NCBI RefSeq assembly: GCF_921293095.1
Contig: NC_060250.1
Span: 112,850,629-112,914,628 of the forward strand
Origin: Ischnura elegans
Lineage: Eukaryota > Arthropoda > Insecta > Odonata > Coenagrionidae
DNA length: 64,000 bases
Direction of reading: 5' to 3'
The stretch's first letter is position 1. Each line of letters begins with the position of its first letter. Of this stretch, positions 27,801 to 42,800 are shown piece after piece. Under the pieces are notes generated by a model. It was not told where the DNA came from. It made no database searches and saw only the letters and a program-made list of their open reading frames with translations. The position numbers were made by a program, and so were the translations under genes.

Positions 27801-30800
27801 TCCAGAAATGAAGCTTTTAATTCAAAGGTATCAATTCACTTCAATTCCTATTGACACTAATTCTTATTAATTGATTGAGTACAAAATTGAGAGAGATAAG
27901 GCACATGACAGAATTTGTGCATTTTATTACATTGACTTGGAAAGCCAGAAACTTATCATAAACCTCCTAATATCAAACAAAACATTACATATAATATATT
28001 AATGAATTTAAGACATACACAGATACTAATAAAAAAGCTAGGTTACTTAAAATTAACTTTCTTGACTACCTTTTGTGTTTCATAGCCTTGGTTTGGCATT
28101 GCTCTCAAAGTGTGTGGAATTTCTATGCGTCAGCAATTAGCTGTTAGCCTCGAAAATCAGAAATTCTGACTGCCTTACTATCTTCAAATGTTTAATTATG
28201 ATGTAAAATAAAAGCCCTCTTTTTAAAATAAAGTTACTGAACTGATACCGATGAGGATCATGCAAAATTATAATGAATCCCTGTTTCAATGTGAATAACA
28301 TTATTATAGCTAGAGAGCGATTTCTTGAATATGATTTTGAAACCTTAATAACCTAGCTTTGATTAACAATTAAACTGGCCAGCTGGAACTTATCTTCCCG
28401 GCAGAATATTTCAGCATAGAGCACATTGTTGTCTTCTCATGGTATTCTTGATGAGAGAAGCTCAAAGCAACAAGATTTTGTTTTTAAATTAGAATCAGTT
28501 TTGCTGTGAGATTAAGCCTACCCTCATACATATTCTGCCGTAAAACAAATTAGGGCAGGTGAAAATGATGATATAGCCTATTGAATTGAAGACCACTGAG
28601 TTAAACATAAAGGGTCCCTTTATGTAGTCATCATGCCTAGAATAAATTAAATTGTTCAAGGAAATTCAAAAACCATCTGATTGCCAAGACCTACAGGATG
28701 CCTTACGTCAGACATCGAATTGGTGTAATGTCTGGAATCTTGCATTAAACCCAGATAAATGTAGTGTGATGTCCATTTCCCTAAAGAAGATAACTCATCA
28801 ATTTGACTACAGTATTTTTAATCACTCGCTGAAACGTGTATCAACATCTAAGGACCTAGGCATTATCACTGATGATAAATTAAATTTTTCTCCGCACATA
28901 CAATCCATCAAGTCTAAAGCAATGTCCCTCTTAGGACTCCTGTTCCGTTTCACTGAAATTAAAGACCCCCAGGCACTTCGAACTTTTTTTTTCATCTATC
29001 ATTCTTCCAATTCTTACCTACTCTTGTCCCATCTGGTCTATCTCTTCACAAACCAACCTCTCATCCCTGAACTGTGTCAGCAATTTCTTTGCCAATATAG
29101 TAAAAAATAGAATACCGCATTTACGCAACATGTCCACTAATGCTATTCTCTCCTCCCTCTTCATCCCCAATCTCACTACCCATAGGCTCACAGCTGATTT
29201 AAAACTTATTTATAAGATTCTCAATTCCACCATCGACTGCCCAGCATTGCTCTCTTTTATCAATTTTAAAGTTCCACCCCGCCCTACCCGTTCTCATCCC
29301 CTAATACACATGCCCATTCCTAGACTTTCGCTCACTAAACGTTCGTTTTTCTACCGCATTACTTCTGTTTTGAACTCACTCCCTCCACACATCGACCCCT
29401 TTGCACTTCCATTGAAATCCTTCATAAGCCTTTCCCTATCCTATCTGTCACCGAAGTAGTCTGTCACTGCAGTTTCTTGTTGTCCTTTTGTTTTTGTAAA
29501 TGTAATTATTGTTTTCTACATGTTATATTGCGTCTTCGTCCTCTAATTTATGTATCGTTACCTGGCCACTGTAAAATGGCATATGCTGTATGTGGTTATA
29601 TTTCTTTAAATAAATAAATTAAATAAATAAATAAATAAATAAGTCTTCTTTCTGCATAAATAATCTCACTTAAGAAGAAAGTTCCCCCGAGTATTGGAAT
29701 TATACCAAAAGGAAACCATGTTGTAATTGTGTAAATTTCTAAGGCCATCTGCAGCAGTGGCAGGTGCTATGAAATATGATATACTTGGTCTAGGCATTAG
29801 GATTACTTTTAAAAGGCAATTATGATTGAAATGGGACTGGCAGAATTAATTATGAAGAATTACTGACACAAAAGGATAATCATGACTGTGATGTGAATGC
29901 TCTGATCTCATGCAATCATTTCTTTTAAATCAGTGGATTCCAAACTGAGGATGACAGAAATAGACTCTGGTCTTCAATTATCAACAAAATTATAAAAAAC
30001 AATAAACAACTAATGTAAACTTAAAAAGGATTGAAAAGCAAAAAATTACATCCACCATGCCACAATTTATACCTTGACAATGACGTTCAGGTCGCCTACT
30101 TAGTCACATACGTTAGCATATGAGCCCCATACAAATTTTTTTCTCTAAAGATTGTGGGCAAAATAGGGGGAACTTTATTTGGAGAAACACAGTGCTTCTC
30201 CAGGCCCCAAAATAACTTTGATATGTGAGGAAATGTGAAATGTGGGAAGGCAAATGCAATAGGCACCTGAACAAAAAAAGAAAACATTATACAAACTGAC
30301 GTAAAAATTACATCTTAATAGAGATGGGTAGAATAGCATTTTTCTCGAATTCAAATATCGAATACGAATACTTAATTTTTTTCCGAATACCTCACTTGAA
30401 TAGTGAATACTACATTACTAAATATGCATTTGTCCACCAATTTTAAATACGTACAAATGAAAATAAATAAAAAAATCACGGACGATCTTTGCTGCATACA
30501 TGAAATTCGAATAATTGATAACTTTGTGTCATCAAATATTGAATAGTGTAAAAACTAATTATTTGGGGTATTTGGTGATTTGACAATTCGAACATCCCAT
30601 TCCTAGATCTTTAAGCATTTCTTAACAGGTCCTATGCCAACTTACAGAGAGTAGTCAGGCATATCTAAGTGTGACAACCAGGCACGACACCAATTTATAT
30701 TTTTTTTAAATCATTTTCACGACACCAGCTTCACGATCATTCACATAATATACACAACTTATAAAGAGGAGGGTAGTGCTCATAATCACTCTTAAAACCC

Positions 30801-33800
30801 ACACAAGGATGCTAAAAATGCCCGTGCACTACCAAGAGGTTTTCCTCGCAAAATCATGAATGGAACACTGACATACTGTAATTTATGCAAATTCAGAGCT
30901 CATATTAGAGAAAATAAAGTAAAGATGTAACTTAAACTTAACAAATGATTACAAAAAGAAAAAACAATATCCATAACTTACCTCTCCCAGCAAGTCGGTG
31001 GAACTGCCTCCAAGTCAAAGGTCCTGAGACAGTATAAGGAGCCTCCCAAAGACGTGTGGTGCACTTCTTTTGAACAGCATCTTGCAACAGCGGCTTCAAT
31101 CCTTTCATGACACGCAAAATGTCCTGATTACAGTGGGGGCCTCGCGCACGTAAATAGGGCCAATTGTGCACACATGCTGTCCGCTGCCCATCCTCAACAC
31201 GACATGGGAACTCAGAAGAACTGGGAGGTATGATAGTGGAAGTGTGGTGCTGTCGCCCCGAGAGGGCAGTGAGTGCCTCAAGTCCACCCACTGCGATCGC
31301 TCCTTGTTCCAAGGCAACTGATGTCACTTCATTCCCATCAGAAAGCTCAAGGATGTTCAGCGATAAGGACTGGGAAGATGAACTACCCACATATGCCGTA
31401 GGACCACCAACTCCAAGATTCACAGGTCCAGCAGGCTGTCGTAGCCTAGACACCCTCCTCACTAAAGCATTGCTAGGGCTCCTGATGATCATGCATTGTT
31501 CCCTGATTAGCTCAATAACATTCTGGGGCACATGGTCAAGAGCAGAGGCTAAGTTCCCCATGTCTTTTTCCGTTGTATTTCCTCCACCACTTAATGCAGC
31601 CACTTCACTTCGGCCAGATATCTTACCTTCAGCATCCACAACAACAGCCAGTGATCTACGTTTCCTTTCCGCAGCCAATGCCACAGCAGCAGCTGCATTC
31701 AAACCAGTGATTTCAACCTCATCCTCGAAAAAAATACCCGATGCATGAGCTAGTCGCCGATTGACCACTGCACTGAAACCACAACTGCAGCGAACTGGGT
31801 CTTCTTCTAGTGCTGCAGGGCCAGAAGTGCCATCGGAGGAAGAACCGCCATTTGAGGGAGTAACGCCAGAACTACTACTGCTGGTCCCTAAAGACTCAGT
31901 CAAGTAAACCCCGGCATCGGCCCCCCGAATGTTCCCCACCACTTTGGGGCCAGCATTGCACACACACAATGTGCAACTATCGAAATTGTGGTCCCTAAAT
32001 AAATTGAGTACTGAGTCAGATAGGAGGATATTGACGACAAGTGAGGAAGCCTCAGGGGGAGGAACAGACACTACAGGGATAGTCGACCCCGAACTTCCAT
32101 CCCTCACACCAGGGGTCATTTGGGGCGTGCCATGGGGACCCACGACTCCCCCTCCTGCCCCTTGGCTGGCAGCCTCCAGTGTGTTCATCTTCCCGAGGTA
32201 TGGAGAGGCATTAGAGACAGGACTAGGCATCTCATAAGGAGGAGGTCCAGGGGTCGCCACTGAGACAGATGCTGGTCCGCTACCACGCAGAAGGCCTCCT
32301 ACAGATCCTGGACCATCGGGGCCAGAGTAGGGTCCAACCAGTGTCGTTGCCGGGGACACTGGGTGGGTAGGTGCACTGCTACCAACAGAATTTGGTCCCG
32401 AACTCAAGCCTAAACTAATTCCACCAGGATGGCTACTCCTAAAACAAAGAGAAGAATATGAGAGACTCCAAGAAGAGTGTTCACTTCATTGAGACCAACA
32501 GGAAGCCCCGAGTAGAAAATGTACATAAAAAAAGGCATTTGAGTGAAATTTCTACATTCCAACCCTAATACACTTTCTTACAACAAACAAGACAATCTTC
32601 AACAACTGATGATACATTATTACATAATGCAATGATCCTAGCTATTATAGCTCATAGAAGCGATTTTCTTATGCATTAATCCCTACTTGATTAGACTTGA
32701 ATTCCCCCAGTAGTTCGATAATAGAAAATAATTCCTGCATATTGGAGGGTTTATCTTTTGACTTAATTACCCTTCAAAATTTTAAAACTTAAAAAACACT
32801 AGAATTTCTGACCATGAAATGGCATTAACATGCTACAAAAAAGTTTATTACCTTACATATGTCACTAGGGCCCATCCCATACACAATAACATGGACTAGG
32901 AGGGATCACAATAGAGATGTTTACTTGATCAAATGTAAGTGCTACAGTAGAATCCTGATTTAAGGTTTTTCAGGGGGGACAAAATTTAAAACACTAAATG
33001 CGGACAAACACTAAATGAGGACCTGCCATTTTTTTCAGGTTTTAGGGTCTGTAATGATTGGAATGGCTTTTTATGAATAAAAAATATTATTTTAAGTACC
33101 TAAAAGGTGCTGAATGCAGCAAAAAATTCTTTTTAATAAAATGTTCTCTGTCCTATGAAGGTTGGATAATACTTTTCAGGAATCGGCTAAAAAAATGGGT
33201 AGTAAAAAAAAGTAATGAGAGGATGACAATTGTTTTAATGAAATATTTTAAGAAAATTCTAATAAACATCAACTTAAAGGCATTCCCACACGGATTATTA
33301 TTGTGCACATTAGTGATTCCATTTTTATGCATATTTCAGTGATCTCGATGAAATTTAGAATTTTTTCTGTAAAAGTGACATGTAGGTGACTATAGCATTT
33401 CTAATATAATAAGAAAAGGTGTAAGTAGGTACACCCATGTCTCGTATAGCGCAAGGGATGCGTTCCTTGGGGTCTTTGCGCTATACGAATTTGCGTTATA
33501 CGAGAGCGTTTTAACATAGGGAAGATAGGGATGCGTTCCTGGTAGCATAGGTCTTTGGTATTGAATTTCCTCTAAAACATCTATATTCCCATAAAAAGCC
33601 TTAGAAAACATTATTTCTATAAATATTTATAGTTTAAAACGTCTTTAAAGATAGTATTCACGCATTCAAAGACTTTTATTCACGTTAAAAAAAATTCTTA
33701 CGTGCTTTCGAAATTCCATCCTGTCGTGCGGGTGGGCTAACATCTGCTATCTCAGGGGATCGTAATGCGTTGCCGGCAGTTGACGATTTTTAAAACTAGT

Positions 33801-36800
33801 CTAAAAACAACTGTTGTGTCACCCAGGCCCTTTTGTAGCTCATCGAAATGACAGGAAAATGCTACTTTAAATGCTATTTCATAGCTAGCGGAGTTTATGA
33901 ATGAAAAATCATTTGAATTTGAAGTCCTCCGAGTCATTAGCAGCTACGTGAAACAGTCTTTAAATGCCTTGAAACCTGACCCAGGTTTTCCTTCCCTGAA
34001 AATGAATGAACGAGAATGCATTCTTTTCCAAAAGAATATCGTCTCGTCAGCACTAGATCTAGTTGAGGGGGAAAGGAGCCACTTTCAATAACAGCTTGGA
34101 GTTCATCAGAAAATGTTGTGGTGGCTGCGCTATCAACACTTGCAGATTCACCTGATATCGCTGCACTGAAAATACCTGCTTGCCGTTTAAATTCTGGAAC
34201 CAACCGCTTTCACTAAATGTCTCGGAGCGATTACCACTCTCGTCTTTTTGTACTGATTCACCATGAACTTTCCGTATGTGTAGACCGCTTGGTTGAAGTT
34301 GGTGCGGCTGAGGTCACTGATATTTTAGCTTCGTCTTTATTCAAAATAAGGCATCGTCGAGTTTAAACTTCCACGCAATATCGCTTTGACGCTCTCCATT
34401 TTCAAAGCAATTGACCTCTTTCAAGTCCTCTTCTAGGTTTATGGTTTTTCTTGATAAATTCTTGATTTTTCTACACGCATTCCTATTTTTTGCCATATTC
34501 TCTTGGTTTTTACTCTGTATGGCTCTATCTAAATCACCTTCTTCTGCTGAACTGTATTCCTGAGACGCAGAAGGCCTATGACTGCGGGGAGGGAACGAAG
34601 CCATTGTGTTTGAGACTCTATAGCGGACCCTTTTATGTGTTGATGCTATTCATGCGCAACTCGGCCACCGCTCCATTTCTCCCCCGTGAATACCGATGAC
34701 CTTGAAGGCTTCAGCGTAGACCCTCTACCTGGAAGTCAATCGCCCGGTAACCTACGACGGCAAAAATACGTCTCAAACCGTATTGCTGAAAAAAAACTCA
34801 TTTCCACAAGCCCCACGCTTAATTAACGATCTAAATTATTTATTATCATTCTGTTAAGGAGACGAGATAAATCTTCGGTAGGCCGGCTATCTGGACCCAA
34901 TGACGAATAATACTTTTGGCAATTGCACAGCAATGAATTTCGATTAATATATAAACAAAAAGAAGATTTGAGGCAAGAAATAATATTAATATGCGTAAAT
35001 TGATAGAAATTACGTGTGTACTTAGCGCAAGTTCACGTTTTATCACGAGAGCGTTTAAAATTTTTGATTAGGCTACACTGCGTTGCAATGTTTCCCCGAG
35101 GAACGAATTTGCGCTATATCGAAATTGCGCTAATCGAAATTGCGCTATACGAGACATGGGTGTACTCGAAAATTCATGAGGAATGAGTGAAATAAAGGGG
35201 CAGCAGAAGATCGCTATTCCCGAATTCTCAACTACCGAATATCTATTAAAACGGAGGTTTTCTGGAATTTTGCCAACTTAACGTTTTCTGTTGCCTCGGC
35301 GAAACAAGGGATTTAAGAGCCTTTAAAAATCCTCCTATGCACACATTTTGGATTTCGAGGTCATCCAAAAAAGTAGAATCTTATTTCTAGTATGCGTACA
35401 AGTCGATGGTGATTTAACAAGATGATAACACCAGATTCGTTGTCATATATCCGCGGCCTTATGCAGGTCGAATGGAGCCGGGAGAAGTTGCTTACGCGGC
35501 GCGCTGATCACCTTGACTCCGACTCGCCTTGTTTCTCGGCAGCTTTTGATAAAATTTGGTTGGACCTTGAATAACGATTAGCTAAACTCTGTTAAGTGAA
35601 AAGGTTTAATCTTCAACAGAACTGGATTTCATCCGAAAAATTGTCAGAGCCTCTGGAGTTTGGCAATTTCGTCAGGGTTATGATGTCGAAGTCAACCACC
35701 AAGGGATACCTGCCGGATTTTCGTATTTTTCCGCGCTCATCTATTCTACCGTGAGTATGCGGTGATTTTTTTTCCAGTACGAGCGATTTATTTAGAGTCA
35801 TGGACCGCGATAGTTCGTCAAAACTCCGATTGTCATTCTCTTTTGACATTAATTAGCGCCAGATAAATATTTTTGAATCGACAGCGATATCAACCAGCCG
35901 CATGTCGGCAAATTGGCTCCGGGATATCTAAATTACGATGTAAAATAATGTTGTTCCGTAGGGAAAGAATGCTCTCACTCACGGTCATGACAGGGGAAAC
36001 ACTTCCTCTGTTCTTTCGCTGTTCCTCCGTGGAAACTGACCTTGGAAAGGATTATAGAAAGAATCTTCTAGTGAACTGCGCAATTGATATTGGGCCTCCT
36101 CTTTTGAACAGAGAAAGTAGCCAACTGGAAAAATATTGGGCTAATAATCGACTACCCGTAGGGAGTAGAGTTGAAAGGGGCATAAGCCATCAATTGAAAA
36201 CATAACGAGAAAACCATTATTGTAGCGGCCCTCGGAGGATAACACGTGTCATCAGTCGTCACGTATCATCGAAGTCAAGTTCAAGAAGTGAAGGATAAGG
36301 TAGTTCGAGGTAATTAAGGGATGACTTTGCTCCATTAGATCGGATCTGATACAAAAAAAGCCTGGTGTTTGGATCAGAAGGGGAGCGAAACGTTACGACA
36401 AGACAAATCACCCAACTTGCGAGTTGAAGGTCGCAGCGCTGCGCTCGCGGAAGAAAGCAGTTGAAGAAGCGTTCCCCGGTAGATTCTATCGACTCTTGGT
36501 AAACTTTCATGAGACTGTTCTTGTTGATGAGCATATAAATTCGAAGATTTGGATGACCCGTCATGAAAAAACGTTAAATCGGGCAAAAAAATATTGAGCG
36601 GGACAAATTTTTACGACCATAAATGCGGAAAAACACAAAATGCGGAAACACTAAATACGGATAATTTTTACATTGTCCTAATAGGGAATGAATCGGGACC
36701 CAAAAAAATAAATGCTAAATGCGGAAAAACGTTAAATGCGAAGACCTTAAATCCGGATCCGACTGTATTTGGTAAACTTGCCAATTTCATTGCACAAGAT

Positions 36801-39800
36801 TGAAGTCTCCTCTATTACAGAGTCTTAATGAGTAAATAATAAAAAAACCTATTACGTAAACAACTTCGCAAATTCCACAAAGTATAAATTTCATTGATTC
36901 TCATTTGAAAATAATATAATGCAAATATAATCACTTTAAAAATGATAAACCATCAATTAAAGATTATTTTTATGCAAGTTGTAAGACGTTCTGCCAATAC
37001 ATATGAAAAAATTATAACACAATACACATTTTCACACATAAATTGTACAACAATAAAAAATGAACTTCAAGTATTAAAATCCAAGATTACCTTTTGAAAA
37101 TGCTTAGAAAAATATCAAAACAAAGAAAAGATTACTGTTAACCAAAGATTTTTAAAAAAATCACCCATTAAATCGCCAGTCATAATTGCACAACAAAAAT
37201 TGTTTGATTTACGGCTTGACTAAATTTTATGATGTATACCCTACTCAGTAATTTAGGAATGTGATTATTTTTAAATAAAAAACAATTGACCTATCATAAT
37301 TTGCAGGTGTTCTTTTCAATGCAAAGCAATACGAGCTATGAAAAAAATGTATGCCATTGTTAATGAGTGTACCAACATAGTGAATACTCGCTGATGAAAC
37401 CACAAGAATCACTTGCAACTGTGGGTTCCCTTAGAAAATACCTCCTCTTTTACTACATGGCATGAAAAAATTGAGAAGAAAACTATAAGATTCTAAGTTT
37501 AATGGAAGAGCATGGCTTAAATATGATTTGAAAAAAACTTTAGTAGCAACAGCATAAGCAGAAGAATGAAAGATTACGAAAATCGCTGTTGAACTGCTTA
37601 AATTCATAATAAAAATTAAACTCGAATATTTGCAAGAAAACCCCTTAATTTTCAATAAAATTTGCATGATTGTCATTGCAAAATGTGAACGTCCCTCTTA
37701 ATCAATAAACAACTTCATCACATAGAGATGAAGGTCTTTGTACCGAAACTGCTTTGAAAACTTTGTCTTCTTTCAAACTAACCATTATTGACAATTTTTA
37801 GTTATGAAAGCCTTAATTCAGGGATTTCTGTTCTGAAACAAAATAAACTTGAAGCAGAATACTACTCTGATTGAGGAAAAGGGTACATAGGGTGCAGCAT
37901 CGTAGCACATTGTGGAATTTTCAAGAAAGATAATGCAGAACCGGAGAGAGTAAAAACAAGGTCCCAAACAGGAACTGGTTCCCAAAATATAATCAGTGCC
38001 AATGGGAACTGCGTTAATCAGTGCGTGTATGGCAGAAAAGTGGGTGTTTGCCTTGAGATTAAAAAGAAAATTTTATAGTACCTTATAAGACTCACTTACC
38101 CATTGAGAGAGCCTTTTTCAGGTTGTGGCATACTGACAGGTGGGAATAACCAAGATGGTTTGTAAACACAGTGAGATGGCATATTAATAGGAGGAAGACT
38201 CTGGCTAGGTAGGTTTGTCAGTGGTGCATACTTTGACGATCCCACCAGTTTGCATGTTAGGGGTGGGCGGTAAACATACGACCAGTCCTGAGGAAAAAAA
38301 AGAAAATTCCACACATAAATGGAAAAAAAATCATCATCATAAAAGGGCATCGAGTTACATTTGATAAATAGGGGAAAGTAAAAGAGCCAAGTGACTGAAA
38401 TTAGCATGACTAATGAGTTCCCACAGTCAAGTATGAAATGGAACTACAATCACACTAAAGTGAGAATAACATCATGTATTAGAATTGCAGAGTAAAAAAT
38501 CATTATAGGATCACTCAAATGTACATTGAGAATCTGCATTTAAATCATTAGTTATGCAGAAATTCTAAGAACTCAGGGGCTTGAGTTTTTTCAGCTGGTA
38601 CCTATTCAAAATACCACACTCAAAATTTAATAGAAATTTGAATGTTTTCTATTTTCCCATATTTACAGACTGAAGTTAGAACAACTCATCCCTTTACATA
38701 CCTCCACATTTTCTTCTTGGGGGCTGCCCATGTTAGGGTAGATTTCCTGCTTGTAATGAGGGGTCAGACTGCCTGTACTGGATGGTCCGCCACCAATCAT
38801 TAAGACATCACCCATTGATGACATTAGTTCCCCTTGATTGCCATCTCCCTGACAGGGAGAAGCTATGGGGTTGTGTTCTAATGATGGCGGAGTTGGAAAC
38901 ATTTTGGACAGCTCCTCAGGCCTAAGAATGCCAACTGTGATCCCTCCCCCGTTGGTCAAAGTCGTTGATGTGGATGTGGCCAAAGATGTTGAGCCACTGC
39001 CCGCGCTTTTGCTCACTTTGCTTCCTCCTGTTGCTGCAGCAGAAGCTGAGGATGCTGCAGTGTCTTCTGGCATGCCAACTGGCTGATTAGAGTCTGGTGG
39101 TGTTGGCACTTGCAGCTAAGGGCAAGGATAAAAATCAAATCCAGCAATATTAGAAACATATTAAATAAATTATTTCCCAACTACAGCACTAGGAAATGAA
39201 AAGGAGGCTAAGTATGTTGAAATGATTGCAGTTTGAGTAGACCTTGGCTCTACTTGAATTCATAAAAAAATATTTAACATAAGACTTGGCGGCTTCCTAC
39301 AGAACTCCACTTTTGACACATTAATGAAAGGAAAAAATGAGTTATAAAGGAGTACAAACAGAGGGTGGATAATTATTTAAAAAACTAATAAAATAAAAAA
39401 TCTCTCATTACAAACTTTAACAACCATTGTAACACAAATTATTCCATTAAAATAATGTGCAAGCATATAAATTTCCAAATTTCATAGATAGATCACTTGA
39501 AATAAAAAATGAGATTTCTTAATGAAATCTTATTATTTTAACATTGATCCCACCAACAAAGGCAACATTTTAAAGACTAACCTCAGTATTTTCAGCTGCA
39601 ATTCATTCAACAACAAGGCAGGGGTGGTAAGAAAAAACCAATGATGTAACATTTATAAGTGAATTTTGAAGGCAATAGCAGGTACAGGGAAAATTGGGCA
39701 AATAAACACAAAATTGAATGGCAAATCAATGATGAGTAAAGGAGTATCACAAAGTAATCCTTTCAAATTGAGCTGAATTTAAAAAACACAGAAGAAGATA

Positions 39801-42800
39801 ATACAATGACACAAATACCATCCAAGTTACAACAAAGGGGATGGTTTCTAACTATTGCATATCAATTGCAGAAAGGTTTCTCGGGTTTTCCACCGGTTGA
39901 TGTCGTCCATGTCTCCCGACGTTTCGATCTGCGACTTGCTGATCATCCTCAGGGGATCTTCCCCTGAGGATGATCAGCAAGTCGCAGATCGAAACGTCGG
40001 GAGACATGGACGACATCAACCGGTGGAAAACCCGAGAAACCTTTCTGCAACTGATACGCCGGGAAAATCTAAGATCATACATTGCATATCAAGACTGACA
40101 AACGTGCCACAACCACTGATATGGAGGATTGGTTGAATTATGTCAATGCATACACCTTAGCAAGTAATGGCTTTCAACAAAGAAAATTTGAAGCATACAA
40201 AAACTATCCATTCACCATTTCGGCATGCTTCCTTAAAGTGAATAGTCGTAGATCTTATAACCAAAAAATAACACTATGGATCAACAACTGCTACCAACTT
40301 CAATATTAGGACTATAATGACTCACAGCTTCATCACTTGATGTGTCATCAGAATTATCGAAAATTCGATCCAGATCACTGTAAGAAGGTTGAAGTCCCTC
40401 GTTGGTGAACAGGTTCCCTGAGGTGCACTTAGTTGGTCCGTTTGTGGCCACAACTGCACCTTCGAATTGCGGACCCCCAGGCTGACCACCTGGGTGACCT
40501 GGTGGCCCTGGCTTCCTCTGCTGGTTTCCTTGCTGTTGCTGACCACCCTGAGGTGTGCCTGATCCATTTGGGTCTTCTTCCTGCAATGGGATGTCAATCG
40601 AGGTTTAAAATTGGCCCATGAGGCAAAGAAAGGAATGAAGACTACCTTTAAAAACAGAGACAGTCACAAGAGTAGAAAAGAGTTACATGGCAAATGACAT
40701 GCTTTGTAACTGAGCACACCCACCATCTAACACCCCCCAGACGTATCCTTCCTTAACTCAAGGCATAATTCAGGCCAATGATTAAAGCACATTTAGATTC
40801 GTAATGGCAAATTCACACTCAGAACGTAGTAAAGATGTATTTAAAAGCACAATAATGTAAAATTTTAATGTGACAGCCATGTTTTCCAATGACAAAATCT
40901 ACAAAGCCACAAGTAAGTAGGCAAAGAGAAATAGTTTGCTATTTCCATTTCTTGTCTGGCAACATTTCAGGAAATTACTGAAAGCAACTTTTTTTATCAA
41001 GTAAAAAGAAAAGTTCATTAATCTTCCATTTTCACTAGAAACATATCAAGTGATATGATTACCTTTTGAAACCTATTCATTACTTAAAATTGCCATATAA
41101 TTATTGCCAAAGATGATGATTTTTATCTAGAAGGCATAAAGAGTTGGCAAAAAGGAAATGCCTGATATCTCATGCAGTATATTATGTTGAAAAGACAATA
41201 TGAAAAACAAGCATATTGCAACACATAGAAAGCAGGATAGCCCTTAAAGATCAAAGTCTCTAGGGGTACATAATTTATTACTTAAAGTTATAGCTTACAT
41301 ATGAAACATTCAAAGCCCAAAGTCACCACATACTTCTATTGCCTCACTACAACTTCCCAGCCTAGCGATAATATTTATACATATTTAATAATTACGTGCA
41401 TACGATTATCTCTAAGAAATTTAATACCAATCACTAATGCAAGGGTCATTGACAACATACATATCTACTTCATTCAGGAATAAAATGATACCTACATGTA
41501 ACACATTTTCATGTAATAACATTTTATTTCCAATGTCAAAAGAAAGTAACATTTCAGACTAGAGATAACCAGGACAAATGACATGTTATGCAGAAATTAT
41601 GCTTCCTGATATTTACACAAACCATTCCAGAAAGTTACTCATTGGTAACATTTTGACGTGAGGTTGAGAGGAGAATTTTAGCCCAAGAATGATAAAGAGC
41701 AATTATTCTGCTTGTTCAGGTATTGATCTTTGAATAGAAAGATTCAAACTCATACCTCACAATGAATGATATTCTTTGCTATGTAAACTTATAAGAATTA
41801 AAAATAAATAAAACTTTCCCTCATAATGGCAACCCCAAGAATGGCTACAAAAACGAAGGTAAACAGAAATCCATTCCTTGTTGGCCTAACAACTGGGCAA
41901 TTTTGACAACCCACTAAAATACAGCAATTCAATGCCATGTACTATTACATAAACTGAATATTTTAAGCTAATTGTGTCCGTTGTCCTGATACCTGCATAC
42001 ACTACAGACAGTGAAATTGGTCAAAGGACATAAAATAAATAGAAATAGGCAGTATAGGATTAGCTAAAATAGATAGCATTAATTAGACTTCAGGTTAGTT
42101 ACAAAAGAATACATAAGCTGGGCATGACTTAGAATTAAATCACCAATGTGAAGGGTCAATCACTCCAGGAAATTTAAAAAGAATATTATTTAAGCTCTAA
42201 AGTTGAATAAACTTCCCTAGGAAATTGATTAATAAGAACTTGATAAAGGAAACACATACAAATAAAGAATGTAACTTAACAATTACATTCATTAATATAT
42301 CTCATTAGCCATTTTCTTAAGTGCAAAAGAACAAAACCCATCCCTACTCATAAAAAAGACACGGCACAGCTTAACATACACAACGTCACATCAGGCATTT
42401 AAGTTAAGAAGAATATCTTCATAAGAACAGTAGCAATTTTATGACTTGTACAAAAACTAAACATGCAAGACATTCTACCTATAACTTATCCACAAAACCT
42501 AAAGAGGCACTACCACAATCTAAAATAATCTTTAAACATTAGTGCGAATGAAGAACAAGAAAGCACAAATTTACCGGTATTCCTCACTGAACTTTGGGCA
42601 TCCACGAAACAAATAATGAAAAGTACTGCCTTGCATATCATCGAAGATGATATGCAATATTTGCGACTGGATGGTGAATGAAAACCACATTTCAAGCTCA
42701 CACTTTTCCTCAATTCAAAGATTACATTACTTCTTTCATTAAATGATTATTAATTAATGAATCATAATTTCCAAAAAACCATTTCCCAACTAAGTGAGGT

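Noticed and set aside
31164..31748. Plus-strand open frame of 194 codons
   Set aside because: It is antisense to the large MED13 exon, whose minus-strand frame has clear homology.
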